Shown piece after piece: positions 27,901-35,852 of a stretch of 64,000 bases of DNA (position 1 is the stretch's first letter; each line of letters begins with the position of its first letter). The position numbers and the translations under genes are program-made. The notes under the pieces were generated by a model. It did not search any database. It saw only the letters and a list, made by a program, of their open reading frames with translations, and had not been told where the DNA came from. This stretch comes from Corynebacterium afermentans subsp. afermentans (GTDB lineage: Bacteria > Actinomycetota > Actinomycetes > Mycobacteriales > Mycobacteriaceae): the NCBI RefSeq assembly GCF_030408355.1, contig NZ_CP046606.1, positions 1-64,000 on the forward strand. Direction: 5' to 3'.

Positions 27901-29262
27901 ATCCAGGTCGGCGACAAGCGTGGCATGTACGCGAAGTACGAGATCACCCTGACCGAGCCGAAGCGCAACGGCCTGTACACCTACAAGATCTCCACCTCCA
28001 CCGAGTTCCAGGCCACCCTGGTCAACGATGAGAACCGCTTCCAGGTGATCAAGGGCGCTGACGCGTTCGAGGCACCGGAGGAAAAGAACGGCCAGTGGGT
28101 CCTGCGCCCGAAGGCCGACAAGGTTGGCGAGACCGGCATTGTTGCTGAATACAACAAGGACGGCGAAGAGATCAACCGCTACAAGCTGGAGATCGTCGAG
28201 TCCAAGACCACCGGCGCACGTCAGCAGACCGACTTCCTCATCGAGGGCGACGCCAAGGAGCTGAAGAAGCTGGACGAGGGCAACAAGGTTGTCGTTGTCA
28301 GCGGCAGCGACCTGGTTGACCTCAAGGACAACGGCGGTTCCGTCGCGCTGACCGCGAAGAACGGCTCCGCAGGCAAGGTGGTCCGTGCCGAGGAGCGCAA
28401 CTCCAACGGCGACCTGGTCCGCACCATCTCCTACGCCATCTACCCGGCGGGCACCCGCACCGCCGAGGGTAATGTGATCAGCGAGAACAACGATCTGCCG
28501 GTTGTCATCGACCACAGCATCAAGAACGACTCCCCGGTCAACGTCACCTTCCCGGACAACGTGAACGGGATCGTCTTCACCAAGGGCAAGGAGTACTTCG
28601 AGGAGGTCAAGAAGACCGACGAGGGCGTCACCCTGGTTCCGCGCAAGGACCTGAAGGACGGCACCTACGAGGCGTCCTACCTCCTGGTCGGCCCGGATGG
28701 ACAGGCCTACGGCGAGCGCGAGATCGAGATCAACGTCAACGTTGAGAGCGGCAACCGCGTCGAGCAGAAGGGTTCCTCCGCTGAGCTCGACGGCAAGTGC
28801 ATCGCCGGCATCGTGGGCCTGACCGCTCCGCTGCTGCTGGCTATCCCGCTGGGCATCCTCTCCCAGGTCCAGATCCCGGGCCTGGAAGGCGTGTCCGCAC
28901 AGATCAACGCGGCTGTCCGTGACGCGAACGACCGCATCCAGCGCGGCCTGGGCATCTACGACGAGGATCGTGCATCCCGCGCAGCTGGCATCCAGGGTGC
29001 GTTCTCCATCGAGAACCCGCAGATGCTCGGCATGGCAGCTGGTGCCCTGGGTGCCATCTCCCTGGGTCTGCTCGCAGTCGACGGCGTCATGCGCGCCTGC
29101 GGTGCGGAGGAGTACACCTCCTCCTACATGATCGGCAAGGCCACCGGCAGCGAGACGTTGATGAACGGCTCCTCCGGTAAGGCCGACAAGAAGGACAACA
29201 ACTCCGCCGATGAGGCCAAGGGTTCGTCCAAGGCTGAAGACTCCTCCAACGAGGAGAAGTAA
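24937..29262 (+). CDS. Giant repetitive surface protein, paralogue 2
   Basis: 1441 residues. It shares with paralogue 1 the signal-peptide start (MTLHNANLKKRIM), a GWCID/YEVRKL N-terminal domain, serial ~80-residue beta modules, and a C-terminal block with GKCIAGIVGL, SQVQIPGLEGVSAQIN and RACG. The linker (about residues 257-391) carries eight 7-residue repeats of the type QPGTTVT. Two hydrophobic segments lie near 1287-1308 and 1364-1384, and the tail is Ser/Lys/Asp-rich. The N-terminal domains have diverged, while the first 13 codons are nearly identical in DNA. It is probably an envelope adhesin; the function is not demonstrated. Confidence 0.8.
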   Translation: MTLHNANLKKRIMTAMVTGVMATGAVVSAPLAEAASENTSSQQIVGAYEKLSGADLARYDQIRQQTVKEDQAIDLLPSSVGAGWCIDWGLGNPWDSGNYEVRKLTGASGRVGNGDAINEDVHIAAINVVKALQKDYKAYAAGDSSKAKAIKDKNAILRALLSNQLGYLNQAREEVLRDHNTQFENLTGFRIDRHDAPKGEPNYYLIKQPNHAKIAQTVKPGEYVTVLVPLEYDFNIVPRKSFQRLIPVPQPGLDPDPQPTPEPSKESTPPSPTKPIVETVTITESPVTTMVTRPQEVVTTVMQPGTTVTQPGTTVTQPGTTVTQPGTTVIEPGTTVTQPGTTVTEPGTTVTQPATTATRPEQVTTVTSTNTAVTETVATTITPEPTTTTTTVTDVEKYFVEKYYERVKEVSEHYYFAGFTRDEKSKVIEMPEKIGNKWTFEIIKGSDIVVVERSEDGKLVITPREDFEGEGEVEILITDDKGNQHIYRIKVTDTVAVQDSLNVKVNNFFYTLNAGSEDRITTIPWKPGEDIDWGLGYDKDGNLIQPEHGEVEILKDEEKGTVTVKAGEDYTGNVIVRITEDSGEVRENIVTVENKTSKFDVTREILNTSTAKIENRGGDYKILGDGEDKVTIEEDGDVWVVTPKDGATGDVEILFTDENGFEYKYTLKLIEDKNSGPTVTQRDLEYKSKKPDTLFIEYIENHTAEIVAGDDVAKIEKKGDNWVVTPTNPKGGQATVHIKDENGRLVAVWIVDVAPQPEQEVENQEVNRDVNDRATVEISRGSIDFNRLKVVEGGEYLTEGADGSDFGDKDNLNLKFKPVPEGETRTVKVVEYAKTADGEKPVKTYTYTVEPSPVREMNYTITADNELKLYGTKFRVAKGGDLLAEQPEKDASEIKVTPKRDAKGTLVIENVSDDGYVFERYTFEITPGRSAEVTPENTTMGWNQTATIASEDGEKVEVLEGEDLVDITREGDKLLVTGENKKKTGKALIQVGDKRGMYAKYEITLTEPKRNGLYTYKISTSTEFQATLVNDENRFQVIKGADAFEAPEEKNGQWVLRPKADKVGETGIVAEYNKDGEEINRYKLEIVESKTTGARQQTDFLIEGDAKELKKLDEGNKVVVVSGSDLVDLKDNGGSVALTAKNGSAGKVVRAEERNSNGDLVRTISYAIYPAGTRTAEGNVISENNDLPVVIDHSIKNDSPVNVTFPDNVNGIVFTKGKEYFEEVKKTDEGVTLVPRKDLKDGTYEASYLLVGPDGQAYGEREIEINVNVESGNRVEQKGSSAELDGKCIAGIVGLTAPLLLAIPLGILSQVQIPGLEGVSAQINAAVRDANDRIQRGLGIYDEDRASRAAGIQGAFSIENPQMLGMAAGALGAISLGLLAVDGVMRACGAEEYTSSYMIGKATGSETLMNGSSGKADKKDNNSADEAKGSSKAEDSSNEEK
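25843..26010 (+). repeat. Eight tandem 21-bp repeats (QPGTTVT heptads)
   Basis: Period 21 bp, unit close to CAGCCGGGCACCACCGTCAC plus one base, with synonymous variation and changes Q to E and V to A in some units. It encodes the stalk-like linker of paralogue 2. The copy number may vary by slippage without a frame change. Confidence 0.85.
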
Positions 29263-29277
29263 GCCCCCGAAGAGCTA

Positions 29278-29309
29278 ATGCCCACCAGGTCCACCCTGGT
29301 GGGCATTTC
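29278..29309 (+). terminator. Terminator between convergent genes
   Basis: ATGCCCACCAGG and CCTGGTGGGCAT form a stem followed by TTCT. It lies between surface paralogue 2 and the convergent hydrolase gene. Confidence 0.85.
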
Positions 29310-29315
29310 TCTTGC

Positions 29316-30830
29316 CTACTTCCCGGCAACCCCCTGGACTACCTGGCCGAGCCAGCCCAGCGCGTAGTCGTAGCCGGTGCGCCCCTCCACCGAGTACCCG
29401 CCGGGGATGTCGGTGTAGCCCAGCTTGTAGTACGACATGTGCCGCGGCCCGAAATCGCCCGCTAACTTCGCGGATGCCACCAGGTTGGCGTTGGCGGGGT
29501 GGTCGTAGGCGGCGCGCAGCCCCGCGGCATCCACTGCGTGAGCACTCAGCTTTGCGACGAGCTCCCGCACCACCACCTGCCTCCCCTCCGTGCCCGTGGG
29601 GGTCCGGGGGATCACGCCAAAGCGCTCCAACCACCAGTGCATCTGCTCCGCAGCCTGGATCGCGCGGAACATCTCGAGCATGGTGTCGAACCAGGCGGCG
29701 GCAGGCGAATCGCCCATGGCGCCGCGCAGCCCATCCAACCCCTGGAGCATCCACTGCCAGGTCACGCCCTCCTTCGCCAGCTCCGGCGCCGCGGCCGCGA
29801 GAGCGATGGCGGCCTGCTGTTCCACAGGCGTGGGGCTCGCCGCACTCGCGTGGCGCCCGGCGGCGGAGAGGATCAGGTGGAGTTCGTAGAGGATTTGGGG
29901 GGCCACGGTGGCGTCGAGAAGCGAAAGCCCCGATTCTTTGACCGCCTCGCGCGGGGGCATGCCGGCGGCCCGCAGCTGCTGGAAGCGCGCCACGCGCATG
30001 CCGGTGAACGCGTTGAAGGGGCCGAGCAACACGTCGCGCCCGGCCACGTCCGCGACCGCGCGCAGAACGGAATCCGGGTCCGTCGCGCACGCCATGTCGG
30101 CGCCGTTGCACAGGGAAAGCACCTTGCCATCCAGCCCGTTAAAGCCGGCGCGGCGGGTGCCGGCCAGGCCGACGCGGGTTGGCACGAGGGTAGTGCCGCC
30201 GGTCTGCACCGTCTCAAAGTTCGCGCCCCGCACGCCCTTCGGCGCCGGCGCGTAAAGGCGCGACGTGCGCGCGGGCTCGGCGGGCTCGCGCACAGGGGCG
30301 CGGGCGGGGTCGGCGAACAGCAGCACCGCGGCGATCTCATCCGCGCCCACCCCGCGCACGCGCCCGGCGGCGGCCTCCGCGGCGGCGTCGCCGATCAGGT
30401 GCGCGCCCTGGGAGTAGCCGATGAGGATGAAGCGGGTGCCGGGGCAGTGCCGGGCCACCGTCTCCATCTCCAGGGTGGCCACGTCGCGACCGTAGCGCAC
30501 GGACTCGCCGTAGGTGGCGGCCTCCGTGCCCTCCAGGCCGTTGCCCGCGCTGCCCAGCGCGCTGAACCTGCCCAGCGAGGCCGGATACTTCACGGTGTAG
30601 GTGGACACAGTGCGGGCGCCGAAGCGGCGCTGGAGGTCGTCGGCGGGGGAGGACGCGTCGTCGAAAAGCGTCTCGCGCGCCGACGGATCCCAGGAATGCG
30701 AAAACCCCGTGCCAGCCGCCTGAATGACGTGCACGGGGTGGCAGCGCAGCCTCAACGCCTCCGCCTTCGGCGTGGCCACCGTCGCCGGGATCAGCGCGGC
30801 GGTGAGCGCGAGGGCGAGGGCGCGCTTCAA
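29316..30830 (-). CDS. Secreted cutinase-family serine hydrolase with long C-terminal extension
   Basis: 504 residues. A signal peptide (ends near AEA-L, residue 25) is followed by an alpha/beta-hydrolase domain (about 30-280). The nucleophile is in FILIGYSQGAHLIGD (S140), and CNGADMAC (C241, D245, C248) matches the disulfide-framed Asp of cutinases; the His lies further on and was not pinned down. Actinobacterial relatives act on esters, including mycolate esters. The C-terminal ~220 residues are helical and of unknown role. The gene is followed by a terminator and lies 2 bp from the DoxX-like gene, which suggests one transcript. Confidence 0.75.
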   Translation of the reverse strand: MKRALALALTAALIPATVATPKAEALRLRCHPVHVIQAAGTGFSHSWDPSARETLFDDASSPADDLQRRFGARTVSTYTVKYPASLGRFSALGSAGNGLEGTEAATYGESVRYGRDVATLEMETVARHCPGTRFILIGYSQGAHLIGDAAAEAAAGRVRGVGADEIAAVLLFADPARAPVREPAEPARTSRLYAPAPKGVRGANFETVQTGGTTLVPTRVGLAGTRRAGFNGLDGKVLSLCNGADMACATDPDSVLRAVADVAGRDVLLGPFNAFTGMRVARFQQLRAAGMPPREAVKESGLSLLDATVAPQILYELHLILSAAGRHASAASPTPVEQQAAIALAAAAPELAKEGVTWQWMLQGLDGLRGAMGDSPAAAWFDTMLEMFRAIQAAEQMHWWLERFGVIPRTPTGTEGRQVVVRELVAKLSAHAVDAAGLRAAYDHPANANLVASAKLAGDFGPRHMSYYKLGYTDIPGGYSVEGRTGYDYALGWLGQVVQGVAGK

Positions 30831-30832
30831 GG

Positions 30833-31270
30833 CTACTTGCGCGGCAGGGCGGCCAGCGCGAGGCCGATGCCGACGAGCCAGGAGTCCTTCGCAATGGCGA
30901 GGCCTGCGCTGGACGGGCGGATGCCGTCGTCCTCGGTGTACTGGTCGTTACCGAAGTACATGGAAAGCAGGCCGGCACCGAACGCGGTCAGGCCCAGGCC
31001 GGCCAGGCGGTTCGGGATCAGCGGGCACAGAAGCGCCGCGCCCAGGGCGGTCTCAGCGGAGGCGAGGCCGGTGGCGAAGTTCTCAGCGTCGACCTGGCCC
31101 AGCTGCGGGATGCCGTCGGTAGCCATGTCGCGCAGGCCCTCGGCGCCTTCCTTGTCCACCTGGAATTTGCCCAGGCCGGAGTTTAAGATCAGGGCGCCGG
31201 TGGGGATGCGCAGCGCCGCGGACGGCAGACGCAGGTTGATCTTGTCCTTGTTGGATTTCTTGAAAAACAT
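30833..31270 (-). CDS. DoxX-like membrane protein
   Basis: 145 residues with about four hydrophobic segments, an N-terminal basic stretch (MFFKKSNKDKINLRL) and the motif RIPTGALILNSGLGKFQVD, similar to the DoxX/SURF4-like fold (a Gly-rich first helix with GxGK). It lies directly upstream of the hydrolase gene on the minus strand. Function is unknown. Family assignment is by pattern and is moderately sure. Confidence 0.6.
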   Translation of the reverse strand: MFFKKSNKDKINLRLPSAALRIPTGALILNSGLGKFQVDKEGAEGLRDMATDGIPQLGQVDAENFATGLASAETALGAALLCPLIPNRLAGLGLTAFGAGLLSMYFGNDQYTEDDGIRPSSAGLAIAKDSWLVGIGLALAALPRK

Positions 31271-31325
31271 GGGTGGGGTCCTTCGGTCTATCGGGGGAAA
31301 TGTTGTGCCCCGCCCATGGTAGGGG

Positions 31326-33419
31326 TTACACGGACAGCTCGGGGTGGAGGTCCTTCATGTGCCAGGTCCGGCGGCCGTACAGAGCCACGCACGAGATGGA
31401 CACGGACAGCGCACCGACGAACAGCAGCACGGTCACGGCGGTCCACATGCGCGGGTCGTAGGACGGGGTGCCGAACAGCGCGTAGCGCACCAGATCCACC
31501 GAGTAGCGCATCGGGTCCCAACTGTGCACCCACTGAATGAACTCGGGCTGCACCTCCGGCGGATACAGGCCGTTCGACGCCACCAGCTGCAGCGACATCA
31601 ACGCCATGGTGGCCAAACGCCCAGGTGCGGGCCCCAGCGCGGTGTTCAACGCCATAATCGCGGTGACGAACACCCAGGACACCAGCACCAGCACGCCGAA
31701 CAGCGACAGCGGGTGCAGCGGCTCGACGTCCAGGATGAACACCTGCATCACCCACAGGGCGATGGACTGGAAGAAACCGATGATGAACGACGGGATCATC
31801 GTGTAGAGCAGCACACGCAGCGGGTTGGTGCCCGAGTCGATCGCGCGGCGGCTAAACGGCGGCATGATCATGTACATAATCAGCACGCCGAACCACAGCG
31901 ACAGCGACAGGAAGAACGGGCTGAGGCCCTTGCCGAAGAAGGTCACGCCGTCGCCGGTGTTTTCGGTGTGCACCGGGTCCGCGGCGGCGTCGATAGCCTT
32001 GTTCAGGCGCTCACCCTCCCAGCTTGGGGCCTTTTCGGCGCCGTCGGAAAGACTCATTGAGAGCTCGCCGGTACCATCGGAGAGCTTGACCAGGCCGTCG
32101 TTGAGGTCGCCCAGGCCCACCACCAGCTGGTTAGACCCGGCGGCCAGGCGCGAGGTGGCGTCGGTGGCGGTGTTCGCCGCCACGACCAGCTTGCCCGTGC
32201 CGTCCTTCAGCGTGGTCACGCCGGCGACCAGGGTGCCGGAGCCTTCCTGCAGGCGCTTCAGGCCGTCCGCAAGCGTCTTTGCGCCCTCGACGGCGCTGTC
32301 AACGCCGCCGCGGTACTTCGCGCTCGGGTCCGACAGCTGGTTGGCCAGCTCGTGCGCGCCAGCTTGCAGCTGCATCAGCTGGCCCACCAGGTTGTTCTCC
32401 GTGACCGCCTGCAGCGGGCCGGCGTTGATCTGCAGCTGTACGCCGCGCGCCTGGTCCGCCAGCTCCTTGCTGCCCGGGATGGGGGAGCGGTCCAGGTCCG
32501 CGATCACGTTGTTCAGGTTTGCGTTGATGTCGTCCAACGCGGCCTGCAGCTCGTTGATCTTGCCGGCAAAGCCAGCGATTTTGTCTACGCCGCCGGCGAT
32601 CTGCGTCGCGCCGTCGCCAAGCTGCTGCGTACCCGCCTGCAGCTGAGTCAGGCCGTTGGAGAGCTGGTCGGCGCCGCCGGAAGCGGTGGTGATGCCGTCG
32701 TTGAGCTGAATCGCGCCGTCCTGCAGGCGGGCGACACCGCCGTCGAGTTTGGTCACGGCGTCCGGCAGCTGCTGCACCTTGTCGTTGAGCTGCTGGATGC
32801 CGTCGTTGAGCTTCGTGCCACCCTCGTTGAGCTGCTCCGAGCCGTCGTGCGCCTTGTTCGCGCCCTCGTCCAACTGCCCGGCGCCGTCGGCGGCCTTATG
32901 CACGCCGTCCGAGAGTGTGTTGATGCCTACAAACAGCTGCTCAACCACCTTGCTGCCCACGGAATTCGACACGGCAGAGCCGATCGCCTCCGCGGCCTTC
33001 TCGCCCAGCATGGTGGGGATGAAACCGTTGGTCTCGTTCAGCGTGATGTTGATCTTCGCTGAATGCGGGTCATCCTCCTTCACACTGGTCACAGCCTCAG
33101 AGAAGTCCGTGGGGATCTCTAAGCCCAAGTAATACTTGCCGCTAGCGATGCCTTCCTGGGCCTCCTCGGCGCTGACAACCTGGAAGTCCATGGGGCGCTG
33201 CTCCAGCAGCTTGTCCACAACCTGCTGGCCGTTGTCGCCCTCGTCCGAGTTCACCAACGCGACGGGCAGCTTGTACAGGTTGCCCAGCGGGTCCCAGTAC
33301 GCCCAGGGGAACAGGCCGCCGAACAGCAGCGGCAGCAGGCAAATCGCCGTGATGGCAAGCGGGGGAAGCTTGCCGTGGGCGAACTTCCGGAAGTCGGATC
33401 CAATGTGCAGGCCACTCAT
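31326..33419 (-). CDS. YhgE/Pip-type membrane protein (ABC-2-like export permease)
   Basis: 697 residues. The N-terminus has the YhgE/Pip signature: one membrane helix ending LFGGLFPWAYWDPLGNLYK, then LPVALVNSDEG. A long extracellular region (about 150-450) consists of heptad-like repeats (LxDGxxQLxxGxxxL), predicted coiled coil. The C-terminal ~200 residues hold five to six membrane segments of ABC-2 permease type. It overlaps the downstream end of the ABC-ATPase gene by 4 bp, so the two likely form one complex. Related proteins move type VII substrates, serve as phage receptors or act as RND-like exporters in other phyla; the substrate here is unknown. Confidence 0.85.
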   Translation of the reverse strand: MSGLHIGSDFRKFAHGKLPPLAITAICLLPLLFGGLFPWAYWDPLGNLYKLPVALVNSDEGDNGQQVVDKLLEQRPMDFQVVSAEEAQEGIASGKYYLGLEIPTDFSEAVTSVKEDDPHSAKINITLNETNGFIPTMLGEKAAEAIGSAVSNSVGSKVVEQLFVGINTLSDGVHKAADGAGQLDEGANKAHDGSEQLNEGGTKLNDGIQQLNDKVQQLPDAVTKLDGGVARLQDGAIQLNDGITTASGGADQLSNGLTQLQAGTQQLGDGATQIAGGVDKIAGFAGKINELQAALDDINANLNNVIADLDRSPIPGSKELADQARGVQLQINAGPLQAVTENNLVGQLMQLQAGAHELANQLSDPSAKYRGGVDSAVEGAKTLADGLKRLQEGSGTLVAGVTTLKDGTGKLVVAANTATDATSRLAAGSNQLVVGLGDLNDGLVKLSDGTGELSMSLSDGAEKAPSWEGERLNKAIDAAADPVHTENTGDGVTFFGKGLSPFFLSLSLWFGVLIMYMIMPPFSRRAIDSGTNPLRVLLYTMIPSFIIGFFQSIALWVMQVFILDVEPLHPLSLFGVLVLVSWVFVTAIMALNTALGPAPGRLATMALMSLQLVASNGLYPPEVQPEFIQWVHSWDPMRYSVDLVRYALFGTPSYDPRMWTAVTVLLFVGALSVSISCVALYGRRTWHMKDLHPELSV

Positions 33420-34030
33420 AGCCCCTCCTCATTCACCGTGTTCACCATTACGGGCAGGTGTAGCGCGACCCCGCGCAGATCATCCAGCAGCTTGCGGCGG
33501 ATGTCCATCTTGCGCACCTGGTCCACATCGTCCACGATCAGCATCTTCGCGTCCGGGCGGGAGATCAGCGCCAGCAGCACGCGCAGGCGGAAGCGGTCCG
33601 TCGGGCCGATGTCGCCGACGTGCGCCGTCATGTCGATGTCTTCCAGCTGCAACGGCTCCAGCCACTTTTCCACGTTGTCGTGGGACTTGATCGCCCTGGA
33701 TGTGTGCGGTGTGCGGGCGAAAAAGTTCTGCGACCACGCAATCTGCTCGCGCACCACGTCGCGGATGCGCACGAGGCGATCCAGCCCGTCAATCTCGGTC
33801 ACGCCTGCGAGCGCGATCTGCTTGAAGCGCTGGCGTGTCCTGGTTTCTTCCCCGTCGAGGAGGATCGTGCCGGAGTGCGGGTTGAAGCGCCCCGCCAGCG
33901 CGAGGCTGAGCAGGGTCGAATCGGACTCTCGCCGCGTGTTCAGCAGGGTCAACCCCCGACCGATGTCGAAGTTTTCCGGGGTGTCGCCCTTGCGGAGCAC
34001 GAGGTCTTGCGTGCTGAGTATGGGGGTCAT
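33416..34030 (-). CDS. ABC-transporter-like ATPase with degenerate Walker A
   Basis: 204 residues, laid out like an ABC ATPase: strand/loop LTLLNTRRESDSTLLSLALAG, then RFNPHSGTILLDGEE, a short helical domain, and Walker B KMLIVDDVDQV. The P-loop GxxGxGKS is replaced by NTRRESDST, so the Lys is missing and ATP binding by the usual mode is doubtful. The signature region IGPTDRFRLRVLLALISRP resembles LSGGQ-type only loosely. It is translationally coupled to the YhgE/Pip permease and diverges from a TetR gene. It may be a structural partner rather than a motor. Confidence 0.7.
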   Translation of the reverse strand: MTPILSTQDLVLRKGDTPENFDIGRGLTLLNTRRESDSTLLSLALAGRFNPHSGTILLDGEETRTRQRFKQIALAGVTEIDGLDRLVRIRDVVREQIAWSQNFFARTPHTSRAIKSHDNVEKWLEPLQLEDIDMTAHVGDIGPTDRFRLRVLLALISRPDAKMLIVDDVDQVRKMDIRRKLLDDLRGVALHLPVMVNTVNEEGL

Positions 34031-34127
34031 GCGGTCCCTTAACCGTAGGGTGGACTATCACTTAACTCGTGCTATGGTGCTCCCCAAAATAGTCACTGTC
34101 AAACCCAAAAAAGGGGGCTGGTCAACA
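34031..34127. promoter_or_regulatory. Divergent control region of the TetR and exporter genes
   Basis: A 97-bp spacer. GACTAT (about 34052) and ATAGTC (about 34089) form widely spaced inverted half-sites that could belong to a TetR operator. GGGGG at about 34114-34118 is the likely ribosome-binding site of the TetR gene. No firm promoter is assigned. Confidence 0.35.
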
Positions 34128-34682
34128 ATGCGCGCAGACGCCCGCGCGAAACGCGACCAGATTGTCACCGCAGCGCTGGCCCAGATAGGTACTCGCCCGA
34201 ACTCCGAGATCACCCTCGAGGGCATCGCGGCGGACGCCGACGTGGGCATCGCCACCCTCTACCGTCACTTTCCCACCCGCGCCGCGCTCTACGACGCCTG
34301 CGCGATCGTCTTCCTCGAACGCATCGAATCGCTCCTCGATGACGCCCTCGACGGCTTCGAAGACAATCCCACCGAACACTTCGAATCCTTCGTCTGGGCG
34401 CTCGTCGAATCGGGCGTGGGCATCCTCGCCACCGCGCTGGCCGCCGATGGCTCCGACGGCGGTCTCGGCGCACGGCGTGACGCGTTCATGAGCAAAGTGC
34501 AATTGCTTATCGACGCCGCCGCCCCCCACGGCATCATCGCCCCCGGCCAGTCACCCATGCAGCTGGCCACCGAGCTCGTCGTAGCGACGCGGCCGCTCAC
34601 CGCCCCGCTCGCAGACATCCTTCCGGATGTGCGCGACCGCCTAGTGCGCCACCTCATGGCGGGCTGGCGCACCACGGCTTAA
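34128..34682 (+). CDS. TetR-family transcriptional regulator
   Basis: 184 residues. The N-terminal helix-turn-helix is typical: RDQIVTAALAQIG, ITLEGIAADADVGIATLYRHF, then PTRAALYDA. The C-terminal ligand domain is variable. It is divergent from the ABC-ATPase/YhgE-Pip pair and probably controls it. The start is ATG 34128, after a G-rich ribosome-binding site; the same frame is open far upstream, but that part is antisense to the exporter operon and is not coding. Confidence 0.88.
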   Translation: MRADARAKRDQIVTAALAQIGTRPNSEITLEGIAADADVGIATLYRHFPTRAALYDACAIVFLERIESLLDDALDGFEDNPTEHFESFVWALVESGVGILATALAADGSDGGLGARRDAFMSKVQLLIDAAAPHGIIAPGQSPMQLATELVVATRPLTAPLADILPDVRDRLVRHLMAGWRTTA

Positions 34683-35537
34683 CTACTTGTTGCCGTCCTG
34701 CGGGAAGTCGTTCAGGTCCTGGCCGATACGGCCGTCGCGGAACGTGCGCTCCGCCGGCTCTTCGCGCAGCTCGTGGCGGCCGCCCTCGGCACCGTCGGTG
34801 GCGTCCTCCACGGAGTGCTGGGCGTGGGTGGCCTTGCGCTGATCGTCCGCCAGGGTGTCCAGGGTGGTCAGGCCCTCCCCGCCAAGGTCCTCCGGGGAGT
34901 TGGTGGTGGTGCCGGAGGTGGCGTCGGAAAGCTGCTCCTCGCCCGACTCATTCGGGAACACGCCGCCCTCGATGCCCTCCTCGCGACGGGCACCCGCGCG
35001 GTCGTCTTCCGTACGCGTGGAGTACACGATGGTGGAAGAACCGCGCGTGTCAGTCTCTGTGCGGGTCGGTGCCGGACGGTAGGCCTTCGCCGGCTCGTCC
35101 TCGCCCGCGAGCTTGTCCTTGAGGAAGAACTCCCAGGCAGCCCACGCGCCACCCGCGAGCGCGGCGGTACCCAGCGTTGCGCCGACGACCTTGCCAAACC
35201 CGCCCTTCTTCTTTTTCTTCGCGGTCTTCGCGTGCTTCTCCAGGAACTCCTGGCGTTCCTTGCGGCTCGGGGCGGCGTCCGCGAACTGCTTGCGACGGCG
35301 GTCCAGACGGTCGTGCGCGTCGCGGGTGATCTCGCCGGCCTGCGCCCGGGCGGCGCCGTAGAGTTCCTGCAGCTGATCAGCGTCGAACTTCTCGTGGATA
35401 TCGTCCAGCTTGCCGTCCTTCAGGTTGTCCAGCAGGGACTGGTAGATATCGCGCTCGCGCTTGTCGTTCTGGTCGCGCAGGTACTTCCACGCCTGGTTGG
35501 CAATAGCGGCGGCGAAGCCGATGTTCTTCAGGTTCAC
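34683..35537 (-). CDS. Single-pass membrane protein of unknown function
   Basis: 284 residues starting at GTG 35537, chosen because AAGGAGCTA lies just upstream. The N-terminal part is helical and charged (AWKYLRDQNDKRERDIYQSL). A Lys run (KKKKKGG) precedes one membrane segment (VVGATLGTAALAGGAWAAW, about 115-135). The C-terminal half is acidic, low-complexity and probably extracellular. It converges with the TetR gene without overlap. I do not recognise the family. Confidence 0.65.
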   Translation of the reverse strand: MNLKNIGFAAAIANQAWKYLRDQNDKRERDIYQSLLDNLKDGKLDDIHEKFDADQLQELYGAARAQAGEITRDAHDRLDRRRKQFADAAPSRKERQEFLEKHAKTAKKKKKGGFGKVVGATLGTAALAGGAWAAWEFFLKDKLAGEDEPAKAYRPAPTRTETDTRGSSTIVYSTRTEDDRAGARREEGIEGGVFPNESGEEQLSDATSGTTTNSPEDLGGEGLTTLDTLADDQRKATHAQHSVEDATDGAEGGRHELREEPAERTFRDGRIGQDLNDFPQDGNK

Positions 35538-35795
35538 GGGTAGCTCCTTGTGTTGCGTTTGTAAGTTTCGGGTGGTTGCGCGGCCCAGGGTAGCGAAATC
35601 CGCCGTGCCTGCTCGGAAACCGGGGAGCTCCGCCAGACCATCGGGCTCAGTGCGTACCAAGCGTTACGCAAAAGTGAACAGCTTGGTTCATTTTATGCGA
35701 TTAACATTCACGACAAATAACCCCGTACGCAGCGCAGACAGCGCTCAAAACTGTGAACGCATTGTGGCGGTTACGTGGCGTCAATAAGTTTCAAG

Positions 35796-35815
35796 GCACC
35801 GTTTAAACACGGTGC
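35796..35815. promoter_or_regulatory. Hairpin or operator upstream of metF
   Basis: GCACCGT (35796-35802) and ACGGTGC (35809-35815) are inverted with a 6-base loop, 38 bp before the metF start. This could be a repressor site or an mRNA hairpin. The whole 315-bp spacer (35538-35852) has no gene, and I see no SAM riboswitch in it. Confidence 0.4.
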
Positions 35816-35852
35816 AACGAAACACATCAACCCAGCCGAGAAAGGTCCTGCC

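Noticed and set aside
20531..28515. Very long minus-strand frames opposite the two surface-protein genes
   Set aside because: They are shadows caused by the codon bias of the plus-strand genes, with low-complexity Leu/Val/Asp products.
20600..29262. Sortase-anchored (LPxTG) surface proteins
   Set aside because: No LPxTG-like motif or charged tail after a single helix is present; both end with two hydrophobic segments and a polar tail.
29499..31322. A 607-codon plus-strand frame opposite the cutinase-like gene
   Set aside because: It runs across two minus-strand genes with good signal peptides and motifs, and its product has no recognisable pattern.
35538..35852. SAM riboswitch upstream of metF
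   Set aside because: Only a simple hairpin is present; the multi-helix core of SAM riboswitches is not visible.
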